Positions 36,520-48,517 of a stretch of DNA of 64,000 bases are shown in pieces. The stretch covers positions 29,175,418-29,239,417 of the forward strand of contig CM056999.1 of the NCBI GenBank assembly GCA_029891345.1, written 5' to 3'. The DNA is from Dryococelus australis. Lineage: Eukaryota; Arthropoda; Insecta; Phasmatodea; Phasmatidae. The notes under the pieces were generated by a model. That model saw nothing but the letters and a program-made list of their open reading frames with translations, was not told where the DNA came from and made no database searches. Within the stretch, counting starts at the first letter, position 1, and each line of letters opens with the position of its first letter. Both the position numbers and the translations under genes were made by a program.

Positions 36520-37680
36520 CGAAGCATGTCGTGAAGGATAGTGCAAAAAGCTAGGTACATTGTTGTGTTAGAACACCACGCGAACTGCCTTGCTGTGTAG
36601 TGAAGTGGTAACTGTCGCACAACGAGCGACCTGATTCGCTGTGCTGCCTTATCTGAGGAGTTTCAGGAGGGGAGGGTGTAGTGGAGACTATAAGTTTCGG
36701 AGCAGCACCTAATGCAGGTGAAAAGGGATGGTGGGGAAGCACACATGCGCAGAAGCAAAAGGTCGCATAGGCCGGGGTGGGGGAAGGGGATGGTACTGAT
36801 ATGTGATGCTAGGCGGCCAAGCGCCCAAACTCCCTCCCTCGCCCTGGCATGCATTCCTCCCTCCTCTCACCATGTTCTCTCGCCTATTTCATGCAGCTCA
36901 CACTGCTCCCTCCCTCTCCCCGTTCTGCACTCATGCCTCGACATGCCTCTCTCGCCCTCGCCATCACCCCGCCATGCACGCCACCGTTCGACCCACAATA
37001 CTCCCTCATCACGCCGCTCTCTCTCGCCACCAGCAGTTGCGGTCTATTTTGTAAACAAGAACTGCTCTGTCGTGGTTCATCATGCTGGTTTTCAAGAACA
37101 CTACTAGAATATGTTAATTATTAACGATTTCGCTGTGAAATCTGTTTGTGTGAATACCACTTATAACAGCGAAACCGTATTGATTTCTGATATGGGAATG
37201 TGGTCAAATAAAATACCATGTCAGTCGTTACACTGAGTGAATGAAAATTATGTATTTTGGTTACAGAATACATATGATGTATTTTTTTCTTTGTTCTGTT
37301 TATATGCTTGTTAAAGATAAATATATCAAAAGTATACACCCAAGGTTAAATACATGGTCCTCACACAAACACTGTATGTAGTTATTACCATAGATTCATA
37401 AAGTAATACACTATTTTTTGTTTATATTTTATGTTCATAATGAATCGCTCATTTCTTTAAATTATATATTATATACATTTCCCGATATATAGTCTGTTTA
37501 AAGTTAAATGAAATAAACTTTCAGTTTTACATACAATTTATTACATTTCATTACTTTTACAAACAAATATAATATTTATTTACATATACAAAAATAATTA
37601 TTCACTTATATAATCAATCATCTTTATTCATATAATCAATACACATTGAAATTATATGATGTAGTGAACTTCATATCTGG
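36520..37680. other. Interior of element B without a supported gene
   Basis: A pyrimidine-rich, GC-richer patch lies at 36,830-37,040 and is open in several frames at once, which argues against coding. The rest is AT-rich and non-coding. Confidence 0.5.
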
Positions 37681-37689
37681 AGACAAGGC

Positions 37690-38580
37690 TGACGTTATGT
37701 TGCAGGGAAACGAACTCGTCATTCTTTCAAATATGTGAGATGTTTTTATTGACAGAGAATGCTGGATGAACCGTTGATTCGTTTTTTGTTAGACATTCAG
37801 ATTAGATGTAAGCCACTATGTGCTAGATGATTCACATATTCTTGATGCGGTTATTAATTTGATTCCCTCCTAGATTATATATCATTTAAATACCTTGTTG
37901 AAGATGGCTGAACTGAATTTAATATGACACTAAGCGTAGCCTTGCAAAAAAAAAAAAATTTATCTAGGCATCAGAGCAAGTGAAGAGATTTTGCCGGCTC
38001 TGAAAAGCAGGGTCTTGAGAGGTGATGGAACAGCATTGGATTATATGTATTCTTATCACCAATAAACTTGTATTATGTAGTGTGTGAGATAGCGGTGGTA
38101 AACTGTATATATTGGGAGATGTGAACACCCATGTGTGATATCACCTGTAAATTCCACCCTTTTGACCAGATAAGGGACTATGGTAGAGTAATAAAGTTCC
38201 CTAACATTTGTCGAATCTAGAATGGTGAGAGCTTGTATCTGGAAGTACAAGATTTCTGTAGCACCTTCCTCTACTGTGATGGATTTCAAGTACTTGCAAG
38301 ATACATTTACTCTAAGAGTTATTGGCTGGATGATGTAGTTAAATCTACCAGAGGCTTCCTACACCTTGAAAGAAATCTTTCAAAGCCTGCATCAGTACTA
38401 GTTTGGTCGTTACATATATGTGTGTTAGTTAATCTGCCTACAAACACCGTGGTCAGTATCTCATAATTGAGGTGTGGCAAACTCCAATGACAAACCGGAA
38501 AGCGATTTACTTCCCAATCCTGAATAAAGGTAGCAACATTTTGAAGGAAATACAGTGGGTGGAGCAAGAAATTTTAACTG
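37690..38580 (+). pseudogene. Weak plus-strand coding trace in element B, unknown
   Basis: Patches read like protein on the plus strand: GDKADVMLQGNELVIL near 37,680-37,730, SSLTFVESRMVRACIWKYK near 38,195-38,250, and VIGWMMQLNLPEASYTLKEI near 38,315-38,375. Stops break them into pieces of about 20-60 codons. I do not recognise a family. It lies on the strand opposite the capsid and polymerase genes. Confidence 0.25.
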
Positions 38581-38609
38581 TGGTATAGGCTGTTGAACTG
38601 ATTGCAGAG

Positions 38610-38935
38610 GTGTGTGAGGAGGAGGGGGAGGGGAAGGAGGAGCAATTAAAGAGCAGCAATTAAAGAGCAGCAAAGAACAGTGAGGAGTGACTGAGGACCA
38701 GTGAGGAGTAGTGAGGAGCGATTGAGTAGCAGTGAGGAGCGAATGAGGAGAAATTGAGCAGCAGTGAGGAGCAAGTGTAGGACATTTTGGATCAGTGAGG
38801 AGTGATTGAGGAGTAGTGAGGAGCGATTGATGAGTTATTTAAGAGCAGAGAGGAGCATGTGTAGGAGGATGAGGAGCAATTGAGGAGCAGTAAAGAGCAA
38901 GTGTAGTAGGATGAGGAGCAGGAGGTGCAGGAGGA
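38610..38935. repeat. GAGGAGCA/GAGCAGCA-type purine-rich tandem repeat
   Basis: Units such as GAGGAGCRATTGA and GAGCAGCAGTGA recur about twenty times at spacings near 9, 12 and 18 bp. Strong purine strand bias is visible throughout. Confidence 0.85.
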
Positions 38936-39971
38936 TATTGCATAGAATCAGTCTTGCAGTTTTACAATGTCTCACAAAATTATCACTCCGAGAAAACTGG
39001 TTCTGGCAGAAATCACACTGAAACTGTTTTATTTAATTTTTTGTTTAACAACTCGTTTTTTCATATAATTGTAAGTTGCACAACACTGTAAATGTTGAAC
39101 CACAGAAACGACACAGCAGAGCCATAATTACTTCCGTACTCTTCCAAGTCTAGAATGGAACTGCAAGGTATACACATTTATAGACATTTGTAGTTATTTC
39201 TAGAAGTTTTAAACTCGTTTTTTTTAAAGAATATGTGTTAAATTTACATTTACATATTGAATCCCTTTGATATTATCTATTAGATTTGATTGTTAAATGA
39301 ATGTAATCAAAGATTACATAATGTTATGTTTTCAAAAATTATTTCGTTGTCAGATTTAATTATAACAGAACCTTACATTTAATGCATTTGTAAAGTCAAT
39401 AAAACACAAAAGTAGATTTATTTCGATACATTTGTATTACAAAGTACATATTGACAACATCAGATGTTTACAAAAACACACATTTGCATCATTTCTTCCC
39501 TTTGACAATACTTGTAGTATTTACAGCTGTGTGATTGTGTTGTAGTATTATACCTTCTGCTAAATCAGTAAAAGTGCGATTACATTTCTTTGATGGTAGA
39601 CTTGTATTGGGACACATATGGTAAACAGATAATTTTGTCTGATCTGGACAAGATATCTAATCATTACAATGTTTCACCCTCTAATGTAAATTTGATATTT
39701 TTAACTTCATACTTGAGTTTCCACAGACATGAATATCAATTATGTGAAAAAAAAAGACATAATTACATAGACACTAAAACTGTTACTTTCCAGAACATTT
39801 TGTAAACGTTTACTCTAGTGTGCAAATACTGTGATAATATTCCATTTACACTTTTATTTCTGTATGCAGGGGCATGGGACCTCATTCTCTTGATCCATCT
39901 TTACAAAGTATTCGTTTGCACAAACCTAATTACATTTTACTAAATTCCACTTGTTATGCCACAATGGCATA

Positions 39972-40414
39972 TTATTCATATAATATCCACTGGTGACTCA
40001 GGAGAGACTCATCATCTACTTCACCCCAGTTTGTTATCAATACCCAATTTAGCATTATTCTAGAGTTTTCCTCTGCAGAGAAGAAGGTCGGCTTATATCC
40101 AGATGTTTTACTCAATTGTTTGAAGTAAGAACAATTGTATTCTTTTGAATATCTGTTACTTTCCCATTCCACACACTTTCTAAAATGTGTTTTTGGTCTA
40201 CTTCACAAACGTATGTCTCAAATTTATGTAAGTATTTATTGCAAATATCTTCTATATTTTGATACTCCATACAACCACTTTCCCAGGTTAAACCGTGCTG
40301 GTGTTTGGTAAGCCATCTATTTGTGTTCTTGTATTTAGGACTCAGATATTTCCAGTGAAATGGTGGTTTGATGCTGAATACCTTTGTATGTTCCTCCACA
40401 TCAGTAATAGCCAA
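39972..40414 (-). pseudogene. Element B gene resembling an uncharacterised insect transposon-associated protein
   Basis: Minus-strand frames 40,112-40,414 and 39,972-40,172 contain the blocks FSIKPPFHWKYLSPKYKNTN, RWLTKHQHGLTWESG and YNCSYFKQLSKTSGYKP. From memory, this WLxxHxHGLxWxSG pattern with a later I-x-x-Y-N-C-x-x-F block occurs in uncharacterised insect proteins from mobile elements; an exonuclease-like fold is only a guess. It lies downstream of the major capsid gene on the same strand and is frameshifted near 40,140. Confidence 0.4.
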
Positions 40415-40499
40415 TTATTTAATGACAATTTTTTCCGGATATTGAATTACTTGTACATTGCAAAACATCTTGTTAATACTGTGACTCATTTTCTACTGA

Positions 40500-41790
40500 C
40501 TAATTCATCGTTTTCATCAGCTTATCTATTACATTATAGCTTGCCAATCTATGGTGAATTATCAATGCACAAGCTTGTGTATTTGCTGGAATTAGTGTAA
40601 TTGTAATAATTTCAATTCGTACATTAATTACATTATTGCTGATGGTATCATTTTGTTTGCTGACATCAAATACAAATAACGTTCCTCTGGTTTTAATTGA
40701 TTGAGATTCAATGATCAGTGAGCTGATTTTGTTATAATAAATATCCTGGAACTTTGAGTACATATTGCAGCAAATAAGGAATTCCCCATTTCCAAAGTTT
40801 GTATTTAAATCAATATAGGGATAAGCTTGACAGTTTAGATACAGTTAAATATTTTTCATGTCATAATTATCGGATACTGATCTATCAGCTTTTAAATTGT
40901 TTTGTTGATTTGTTTGAAAACAAATAACAACAAATGGTTATTTCTCAAATGAAAAATTTGATTTCACATTCCATACCACTTTTTGTGATGTTGATAGGGT
41001 TGAAAATGTCTTCAAAGCCCATGATCTGAAAGCAATATCAAGATTCTTCCCTTTTTTGATATATTTTAAAAACTTTACACATTCTCGAGTGTTAATTTCA
41101 ATATGTGGCATTAGTCATTCAACAGTGTTTAATTCAAATGTTACACCTTCCCTGTTATTAGCCATATCATGTATAGCATTCAAATGTGTATTACCAAATA
41201 GAAAAACTAATTCTTGTTGGGCATTTATTATTTCATGTTTATAGTCCTCAGCAAATCCTAGTATCATACTTAACAGTATAACAACTTCTTAGTTTCCACC
41301 TGGATTTATTTGTAGTGCAAAATTACTAGCATTGCTCCATGCAGCAATAAGCCCTGTATAAAGATTATTTACAATTCCCGAGAGATAGTTCTTTATGGTG
41401 GAAGTAATTCCAGCATATTGTATTTGGTCTATTTCCACACCATTGAGCAAATATGCAATTATATCGATTAAATGAAGTATTCTGTTCCTCAGCGTTCCTG
41501 TAGTAACTTGATTAGTTGCATCGGCTGTCTTTTTAATTGTTCCTCTAAACCTTAAACTTTATTTCGATGGTAATGTGTAAATATTGTGATTTTGTATAGC
41601 AATCCTTATTTCCAATAGAAATGTGCACGGACCTGCTCGGAATGGTTCATATGTCTTCCATTTCTATTAATGGTATATCCTAATTCCTTTAAAACAATTT
41701 GTTTCCCCGTGTTAACTTCACAGGTATCTGGTTTGAAATGATTTATTATTCTTCTGTTTACAACTTTTTATAGTTACTTTTTTCAAAATA
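40500..41790 (-). pseudogene. Major capsid protein (double jelly-roll type) of element B, broken
   Basis: Blocks in order on the minus strand: IRIAIQNHNIYTLPSK (near 41,575), NGVEIDQIQYAGITSTIKNY (near 41,410), the long open part with FELNTVEWLMPHI (near 41,110), FRSWALKTF (near 41,010), LYLNCQAYPYIDLN, and finally FVFDVSKQND and IPANTQACALIIHHRL (40,560-40,680). This is the Polinton-type double jelly-roll capsid family, and it differs clearly from the capsid genes of elements A and C. Frame changes and several stops show it is dead. It follows the penton-like gene, a normal Polinton pairing. Confidence 0.8.
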
Positions 41791-41823
41791 TATTTTTAGA
41801 AACATAGTTTTTAAATGAAGCAC

Positions 41824-42558
41824 CTACTTAACTGCCATATTGACTATTATACACAATGCCAATTTTGATGGTAATAAACAGAGATGGCACATGGTTATAT
41901 AACTTTTTTTATTTAATCGGACAGTAATTTCTTTGTTTCTAACATTAATAAGTTTACCATATCGATCGGCGATTCTAACAAAGAATTCATCCACTCGATT
42001 AACTATTACTGTAATATATGTCAATGTATTCGATTGTTCAATTATTTTGTAACCTGGAGCCACCGCACACGTGAATTCGTGTATTCTCTTTGTCAGTTAT
42101 CCATTCAAATATGAACTGCCTACAATATTAACATTTATATGACATACATTAACTGACAATATATTAACATGTTTTGACGAATCGTGCAATTGATTAGATG
42201 GATGCACTCTCCTGTGGTAACCTAACATATTTGCAATTAAATTGTTTTCTGTGAAATCGATATCGACATTATTATACATCACAGTAGTTAACGTATATAG
42301 ATTTCCACATAATCGGAAATGTACATTTTCAGCCAATGTCGCTTTAATGAACGTTTATAAATCATCCAACTCATAATATCCTACCGGTATCACAATTTAA
42401 AAGGTTTTTTCGCCATTGTTGAATGTAAATGATTGATTGTGTATATCGATGTTTGGTATGCTGTTGTAAGTAACGAATTCGATTAGACCTATTTTCCATT
42501 GTCCCTCAAACTCCAAATCTGGGAAATATGCCAAATACAATTGCAACATAATTGACAT
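41824..42558 (-). pseudogene. Penton-like (PX-type) minor capsid gene of element B, broken
   Basis: It starts at 42,558 with MSIMLQLYLAYFPDLEFEG and WKIGLIEFVTYNSIPNI, followed by IPVGYYELDD, LGYHRRVHPSN, LSVNVCHINVNIVGSSYLN, and the C-terminal APGYKIIEQ and FVRIADRYGKLINVRNKEIT blocks. This pattern marks the Polinton small capsid protein thought to form pentons with a single jelly roll. Stops lie at the KTF/IVIP junction, before TFIK, and after SSYLNG. The major capsid gene follows directly. Confidence 0.65.
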
Positions 42559-42599
42559 ATTAATAATATGTTGTACTAATACATTGACATATATAACCT

Positions 42600-42945
42600 A
42601 TTTATAGTCAAATAACGTAAACATAAATACCACAATTGATTGTATTTGGCAATTATTCTATTTTGTAATTGTAACATAATTGCATGTTTTTCAAATAGTT
42701 ACATATTTTAATTGGAGGACATAAATCGCCAAAACTGTCGTATTACAATAATTGCTTTACATTTTTTAAGTAAAGCAACCCAATGTGTTCCTTTGTTTTG
42801 TTTCGAATCTAAATTAACAATAATACATTCGTGAAGGCTTGGTTTCTTTGGTAATTTGTCTCATATACACACCTCGGAAAAAGGGAATATCCAGTTTCTT
42901 TACAATTACATTAATGTCTTTGTTTGTTAATGCATATTTTGGAGG
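42600..42945 (-). pseudogene. Adenain-like protease of element B, broken
   Basis: LTNKDINVIVKKLDIPFFRG and VYMR open the gene near 42,930-42,860. KGTHWVALL carries the catalytic His near 42,780, DSFGDLCPP the Asp near 42,735, and NTINCG the catalytic Cys near 42,615. The four pieces lie in different frames. Polinton proteases of this type cut capsid precursors. It sits between PolB and the penton-like gene. Confidence 0.65.
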
Positions 42946-42950
42946 ACTAC

Positions 42951-43110
42951 TTAGAACTCTCTGTGTTTATATCCACATATGGAGTTTTTTTGTCCTTGGC
43001 CAACTTTATATGGTTTAAGATACATTACTTTACCATTTAACTGCTCTACTGATTGCCGAAACTCCTCCAAGGAGCAGTGTAGTGGCAGCAGATTGACGTC
43101 ATAGACGGTG
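42951..43110 (-). pseudogene. Possible basic minor capsid (pX-like) tail of element B
   Basis: The frame ending at 42,951 contains NGKVMYLKPYKVGQG followed by a basic stretch. A YLKPYK-G-type tail is common at the C-terminus of short basic Polinton capsid proteins encoded next to the protease. Only this fragment is visible, between PolB and protease remnants. Confidence 0.35.
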
Positions 43111-45600
43111 TGGTGGTGATAGTTGTGGTGTCGTGGATGGTCTGCATTTATTGTAGTGCTGAAACTGTTGTAGGAACGAAAATAAAAAAAAATACTCAGG
43201 TATTCTGTAGTACCTCCAAGGTATGATTGATATTCCATCTGCCTCAATGTACCACTTATCATCCATACCTGACAACACTACCTTGGTTACACATTCGGTG
43301 TAGACTTTATGAGCACACAAACGGAACTGATATTGAGTCCCCAAAACCCTTATGCAATTTTCGAGGCAATCTCGATAATCCTCATACCTGAGTGACTGTA
43401 AAACGTTAGGTTTTACACCCTTCACCTTACGTATACATTGTTCATTCCTACAATGTATGCTTAAAACTTGGGATGTAAACCCACAAAGTGTGTGATGATG
43501 CGCCTAGCACATTCATCTTTCATCACCACGGTATGCCTTTGCTCTTGTGAGGGAATCCTTCTGGGTTACCGAGTGCATAGTTGGATGTATCAAACTGCTC
43601 CTTTAAATCTGGGGTAATTACTTTATAGATCTCCTCACAAACAACAGAATATACCAAGGAATTGGTGTCACAATAAAGGAGGTATAAGGGTGCCAGAAGA
43701 ATTTTTGTATACATGTACTGATAATTGAATTTGTAGAGGTTTAATTTAGATAGATCAAGAAAGGCATCACCAGTGTACAAAAGATTGTTGAACACAACAG
43801 ACCTCTTTGACATCTCGATAAGGAACAAGTTTCCATCGATAATCTGTTTTGCCTGGAATGTCGGACGTCCTATCAGCTCTTCAGCTCCACAGACTGTCTC
43901 ATACCTCGAAACGACTCTGATGTCCTTTTCCCAGCAGACATTCTGCAATGTGATCATAAAAGGAATTATTCACTAACTTGAAAAAAGTTTTTTCGAATTT
44001 GTTCGCAGCCTAGGCATGTTTCTCAATGTTAAACTCTATGTACGGAGCCATCCAGACCTTCTGCTCAAAGCGCAAAATGAGATCAACAGAATAAAGTGTG
44101 GCTCAATACATCATGTACTGCCTCAGTGTTTCCTTATGTATAACATATTTTTTCCGTGGCATGAGTGATAAAAGAAGTTTCTCATGCGAACCATTTGGGG
44201 TATGCTATTTTCTGTGGCTAAAGGCAGATCAAATAGTGTATCACGACACTCCTCCCGAAAAGACAGATCAACTTCTGCAAAAAAAACAAGAGTCACCGCC
44301 ATTCACAGTGTTTGAAAAATTCCATGTTGAAAACACGTCAGCTTCAACCAACTCGAAATTGCCGATCGGAATCTTGGATCGCATCGTATACTGTACAGCC
44401 TGTTAACATCGAAATAGCATTTATATTTCGATGCCACACTGGAGTCATAGTCCTCACCCATGTAAACACTGTTGGCCTCCACATGTCTTTTTGAAACCTA
44501 GGTGTTGCCGGCACTAACCCCGCATTCTACAAAAATATACATCTCAGGATCAGTCAACAGCTATAGCCCTGCACGTGTCATTGACAATAAAATGTTCCAT
44601 GAAAGAGATGGAGCTGTGATGTACATGGTGAGGTCAAGACCGTAATGAGCCAAACATATGGTCATGAAATTCTCAAAAACATAAGCCAGCAAATAAGTGT
44701 CCACACATGTCATAAATGGCATGCTGCAGCAAGTTTATGCAGTTGAACGCATCCCATGCAGCTTGAGTGTGAGCATAATCCTCATCGCTAATGCCTTTGC
44801 CTCTCATCATATTATGAAATGTGCCCTTTGGTGGGAGTGACTTACACATCGGACGTTCTGGTGACGTAACAAAGTCATAAGGAAAAACTCTCTTCTCTTT
44901 TGCCAATTCGAATTGGGTGTTGTCTGTAAATATCGAGCGGGTGATACTCAATTGTGCAGGTAGCAAATTGCCTGCCAAATTTTCCAGTTTCCATTGAAAT
45001 CAATCCCATTGGGAATGTGTATGGTAATACATTTGTATTTTTCAAGGGTCATTCCAATCACTTGAATTTTACCTGGGTTTTCGATTACCATGGTTCCATT
45101 GGGTCATGACAGCCAAAGGCTATATGAGAAAATGAGCAGCATAAAACTGCAGGATATGAAAAACAGTGACGAGTTGTCTTTTTGACAGTATGAAATTTAA
45201 GTTGCAATTATTATGTGTGCGACCTCTGATTTCGTCCATCAGATGGTCACGATCGACCATAATATCATCTGTGCCAAGCAGTTCTTTACAAATGTGACCA
45301 CTTTTCTGAGCCGCCAACCTAACTTCATCAGAAGATGATGTTGGCTTCATTGGAACAATCAGGCAGTAAATTCCTGCAACCCACTTTGTAAGATCAACTA
45401 ATTTATCAACTAATTGGTACATGCAATCAGCACCCACAAACTCAAAATAGTTAGATAAATTTGGATTGTACGAATAGACCAAAAAAATGCTACAAGAATG
45501 TGGAATATGTTGGTTGATGGTAATTGTACTTCTAGTTTCATCACTAGGTAAGCCAGTGGAAAATAGTTTCAGGCAACTTTAAAACATCGCAATAGGTGAC
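43110..45600 (-). pseudogene. Protein-primed family B DNA polymerase of element B, broken
   Basis: Minus-strand blocks in order: a zinc-binding-like segment (HICKELL..DRDHL..EIRG..HNNCNLNF, 45,180-45,320), an exonuclease-region block ending FYAAHFLI (45,120), RVFPYDFVTSPER and GISDEDYAHTQAAWDAFNC (44,720-44,900), MYITAPSLSWN (44,600), a palm motif-A block with FDVNRLYSTIM (near 44,425), a motif-B-like NNSFYDHIAE (near 43,960), and motif C at 43,523-43,957 reading LLYCDTNSLVYSV. The C-terminal part 43,099-43,425 holds LGTQYQFRLCAHKVYTECVT. Stops and frameshifts separate the blocks. Motif C normally reads DTDS; here the second Asp is Asn (codon at 43,661-43,663). Confidence 0.88.
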
Positions 45601-45964
45601 GAAATCCAATCTCTGCTGTTTACTGCAATATTTTTGTTTGCAACTCAGATTCAGACTCGGTGTCGCTAACAATATGATCGTCCAGAAAACTAGCAAAACT
45701 TTGATGTTTTCCCTCACTCATTGTGTCACAATACAAATTTTGTTTCTCAATACAGTAATTTCAGCACCAGAAAAATATAAAGGGCTGTATAGTGCTGAAA
45801 AGAGAGCAAAACATTATTATATTTTCTCAAAATGAAGTGGTGCTGTAATTGTAAATAAATTGTTATTACGCATACAATAAAAAAAATTTTGTTATAAACA
45901 AAGCAAAAATTATTTTTTAAAATTTCCGTTTTCCAAATTAATATTCTATGTTTGAAAACAACGG

Positions 45965-48150
45965 AGCTATGTATTTTCAATGCATTTAATACTTTTATTT
46001 TGACTAGCAAAAATTATTTGTTTAAGACAGAACTTTAAATATAAATTCTTAAAAATATTTTCAGCAAGGGGAATTAATCTGTTTGTACAGATTTCAAACA
46101 CATGTTTGAATTTTAAAACATTCTTAAATTTTAAAAAATGTATACTCTTACAAATAAATAACATACTTAAAATCTAATTACAAATACACAACCTGTTTTC
46201 AATCATTTCACAAATGTTATAATTACTCAGGTCCATTCGTTCATCATACATTCATTCTTAACATAGACATGGGCAGGGTTATGCGCCCTCCGAATATGCT
46301 AGGTGCATCCGGCTTAGTTCCCAAATCTTTTCCTATGTTCCTTAATTCACTTCCAAGCACACTTATACCCGGACTGTCTTAAAACTAACTAACTAAATTT
46401 TAAAAAAATTACATCTTACCCCTGCACTCATACTCGCAGTCATGCCCCTTCCCAACTAATTTCTCACAGAGTACTTGGTATTTTATTCTAGATGGTTTTA
46501 ACATGTTTTTGCGAGTATTTAGCAGTATGGGGAGGGCCTGAATTGGGATATTGTCTCGCCTTTTGTCCATAGTGCAATACTATGATTGTTATTCAGTATC
46601 TCCCTCAAAACTTCATTAAATTTCTCTAAAAATACATCAAGAACCTATCTATAATTTATTCACTCACTTTTCCTCTGCGTTCATACACACAGTCATACAC
46701 CTATTTTTTTAAATATTAAACTACTTAAAATTAAATTGTATGCCCAAACCACCCCAGCACACATCAAAACATTATATTCGTTAGAAGTACTCAAGGTCCA
46801 AATATCTATCACACAGCCATCCTTAACTCTAATAACACATTCTGGGCAATGAGTCAGGCAGGGATAGTAGCCCTCCAAACATGCTTGTCATAGTTTGACA
46901 TACTTCCTTCTTTGTTTTTCACTCCTCCGTCAGTCACACCCAAACACACAATAGTCCTCTCTTAAACAAACTAAAAAATACATAAAAATAGTAACAAAAA
47001 TGTATGAAACTAATAAAATTCTTAAAACAGTTTAATCATTGCGTGAGACAACTTCACCACAAGCACCCATCCTATTTATCACTGATAAACTATTTAATCC
47101 TATTCCGAACAAACAGAATGATATGAACAAATCTGAGAAAACTACTAAAATATTAAACCATTTGCGAAAAACTAATTACGATTTCTAAAAGTTGAAGAAA
47201 TTCCTAAACAAGAATTTAAATGAACAAAGCAAAACTATTTTATTAAAATCTCGATAGCAATTTTTTTAATGTTGAAGAAATTATGAAAAAAGAATTTAAA
47301 ATACTTCTGATCAAAACTCTCAACAACTGTACAATTTAAAAAATAATTCCGCGATTATTAAATACAATTTGTTAAACAAGCATAAAAGTTATTGAACATA
47401 TTAATGCAATATCGAAAAGTATTAAAAAGCCCTAAATGTTAAATCTTTTTACTTACCTAAGTGTAGTAGCGAAGCTGCTATTCGCTGAAGGAAACCTGAA
47501 CCTCAGTTCAGCCAGGCGAGAGCAGACACATGAGCTTCCTGGCTGTTCACTCAGGCTAGCTGTGTGTTCCCCCAGCTGGGCCAGGCACTGCCCTCCCCTA
47601 GGCTGGACCAGGTTAGCGAAGCTGGTGAGAGCCGGTTACCGGATAGACCGATCCCGGCAGGCCGGCAACAGGCTGGCAGGGATGCAGCGGGTGGCGGTCT
47701 GTTGGGCGAAACGCGGGAGCGGAGATAAGGTCCGTTCTCCATGGCGACTGGATCAAGAATGGCGGGCGATGAGCCAGAATGTGTATATATAAGTCGATAC
47801 CCACCTCCCCTCCCTCCACGGGGAACCTACACGACCAAGGCAAATAGCCAGATTTGATAATAAAACGTATTTCAGTAAAGTAAATATTATTTCCTTAATA
47901 AATTAAATGACTTTAATGTGAAATGTCTAATGAAGTAACACATGTTTTTTTTTCTCGTTTACAATTGTATTGAGTTGGTATTTTAATGTGAAATATGCAT
48001 ATTTCTTCAGTTTTAGCTATTACATTTACATTTAATTTCGAATTTTGTACGTATTTTACAATGCGATATGATTCCGGAACATATTAGTCTTTGTAATGCA
48101 GCACGTGCGGTTTTGAAATATATATTAATTGCTTCGTCACTACGTTTAAC
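45965..48150 (-). repeat. Right terminal inverted repeat of element B
   Basis: Mirror of 33,450-36,510. Inner end TGTATTTTCAATGCATTTAA at about 45,970. CATAGACATGGGCAGGGTTATGCGCCC lies near 46,263, the diverged 253-bp-family units at 46,430-46,900, the splice donor and leader at 47,451-47,792, and TGTGAAATATGCATATTTCT near 47,988. The match fades near 48,120-48,240. Confidence 0.85.
47451..47793 (-). promoter_or_regulatory. TATA box, GC-rich leader and splice donor, facing into element B (right copy)
   Basis: On the minus strand a CTTATATATACAC box lies at 47,781-47,793, followed by about 320 bp of GC-rich leader, then AGGTAAGT with the donor at 47,456-47,451 and an AT-rich tract. Order, spacing and orientation toward the element interior match the left copy at 33,847-34,163. 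Confidence 0.5.
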
Positions 48151-48517
48151 ACACTTTATCCGTACAACGCTAGGTTGCAGCACATCAACTATATTCACAC
48201 TGGCTCAAAGTACACCATGGTCTAGGTACAACACTCTCCCCTAATAAACAAAATGAAGTTAAGGTGTTTGATAACACTCATTTAATAATTGAAATGGAAA
48301 ACAGTAAATACAATAATAGGCACACATATTTTCATTATAGTATCATTTTCTAATAATAAACAACTATTCAATAAAAGTATTTTGCTTGGATAAAAGCAGC
48401 TTACTAATGCCAAAGCTAATACAGAACACAACTGAATAATATAACTAAAGTCAAGTTTTAACAAACATAATTGGCACAGTATAATTCCCTTAACATAACT
48501 TGAACGTTAACTTATAA

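Larger units (their letters stand above)
33450..48150. mobile_element. Polinton/Maverick element B with long terminal inverted repeats
   Basis: Two long diverged inverted repeats, about 33,450-36,510 and 45,965-48,150, flank minus-strand remnants of PolB, protease, penton-like and major capsid genes. Their arms match in order, including text near AAATATGCATATTTCACA, a TATA/GC-rich leader, GCCCATGTCTATGTT and TTAATTCCCCTTGC blocks. Total length near 14.7 kb is normal for a Polinton. Integrase and ATPase were not found between 36.5 and 39.9 kb. Exact ends and target-site duplications could not be fixed. Confidence 0.8.

Noticed and set aside
36663-37124. Several proline/serine-rich frames
   Set aside because: Up to five frames are open at once in a pyrimidine-rich stretch, so composition explains them.
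47436-47843. Frames in the right inverted repeat leader as a protein
   Set aside because: The left copy does not keep the same frame, whereas the TATA box and splice donor are kept.
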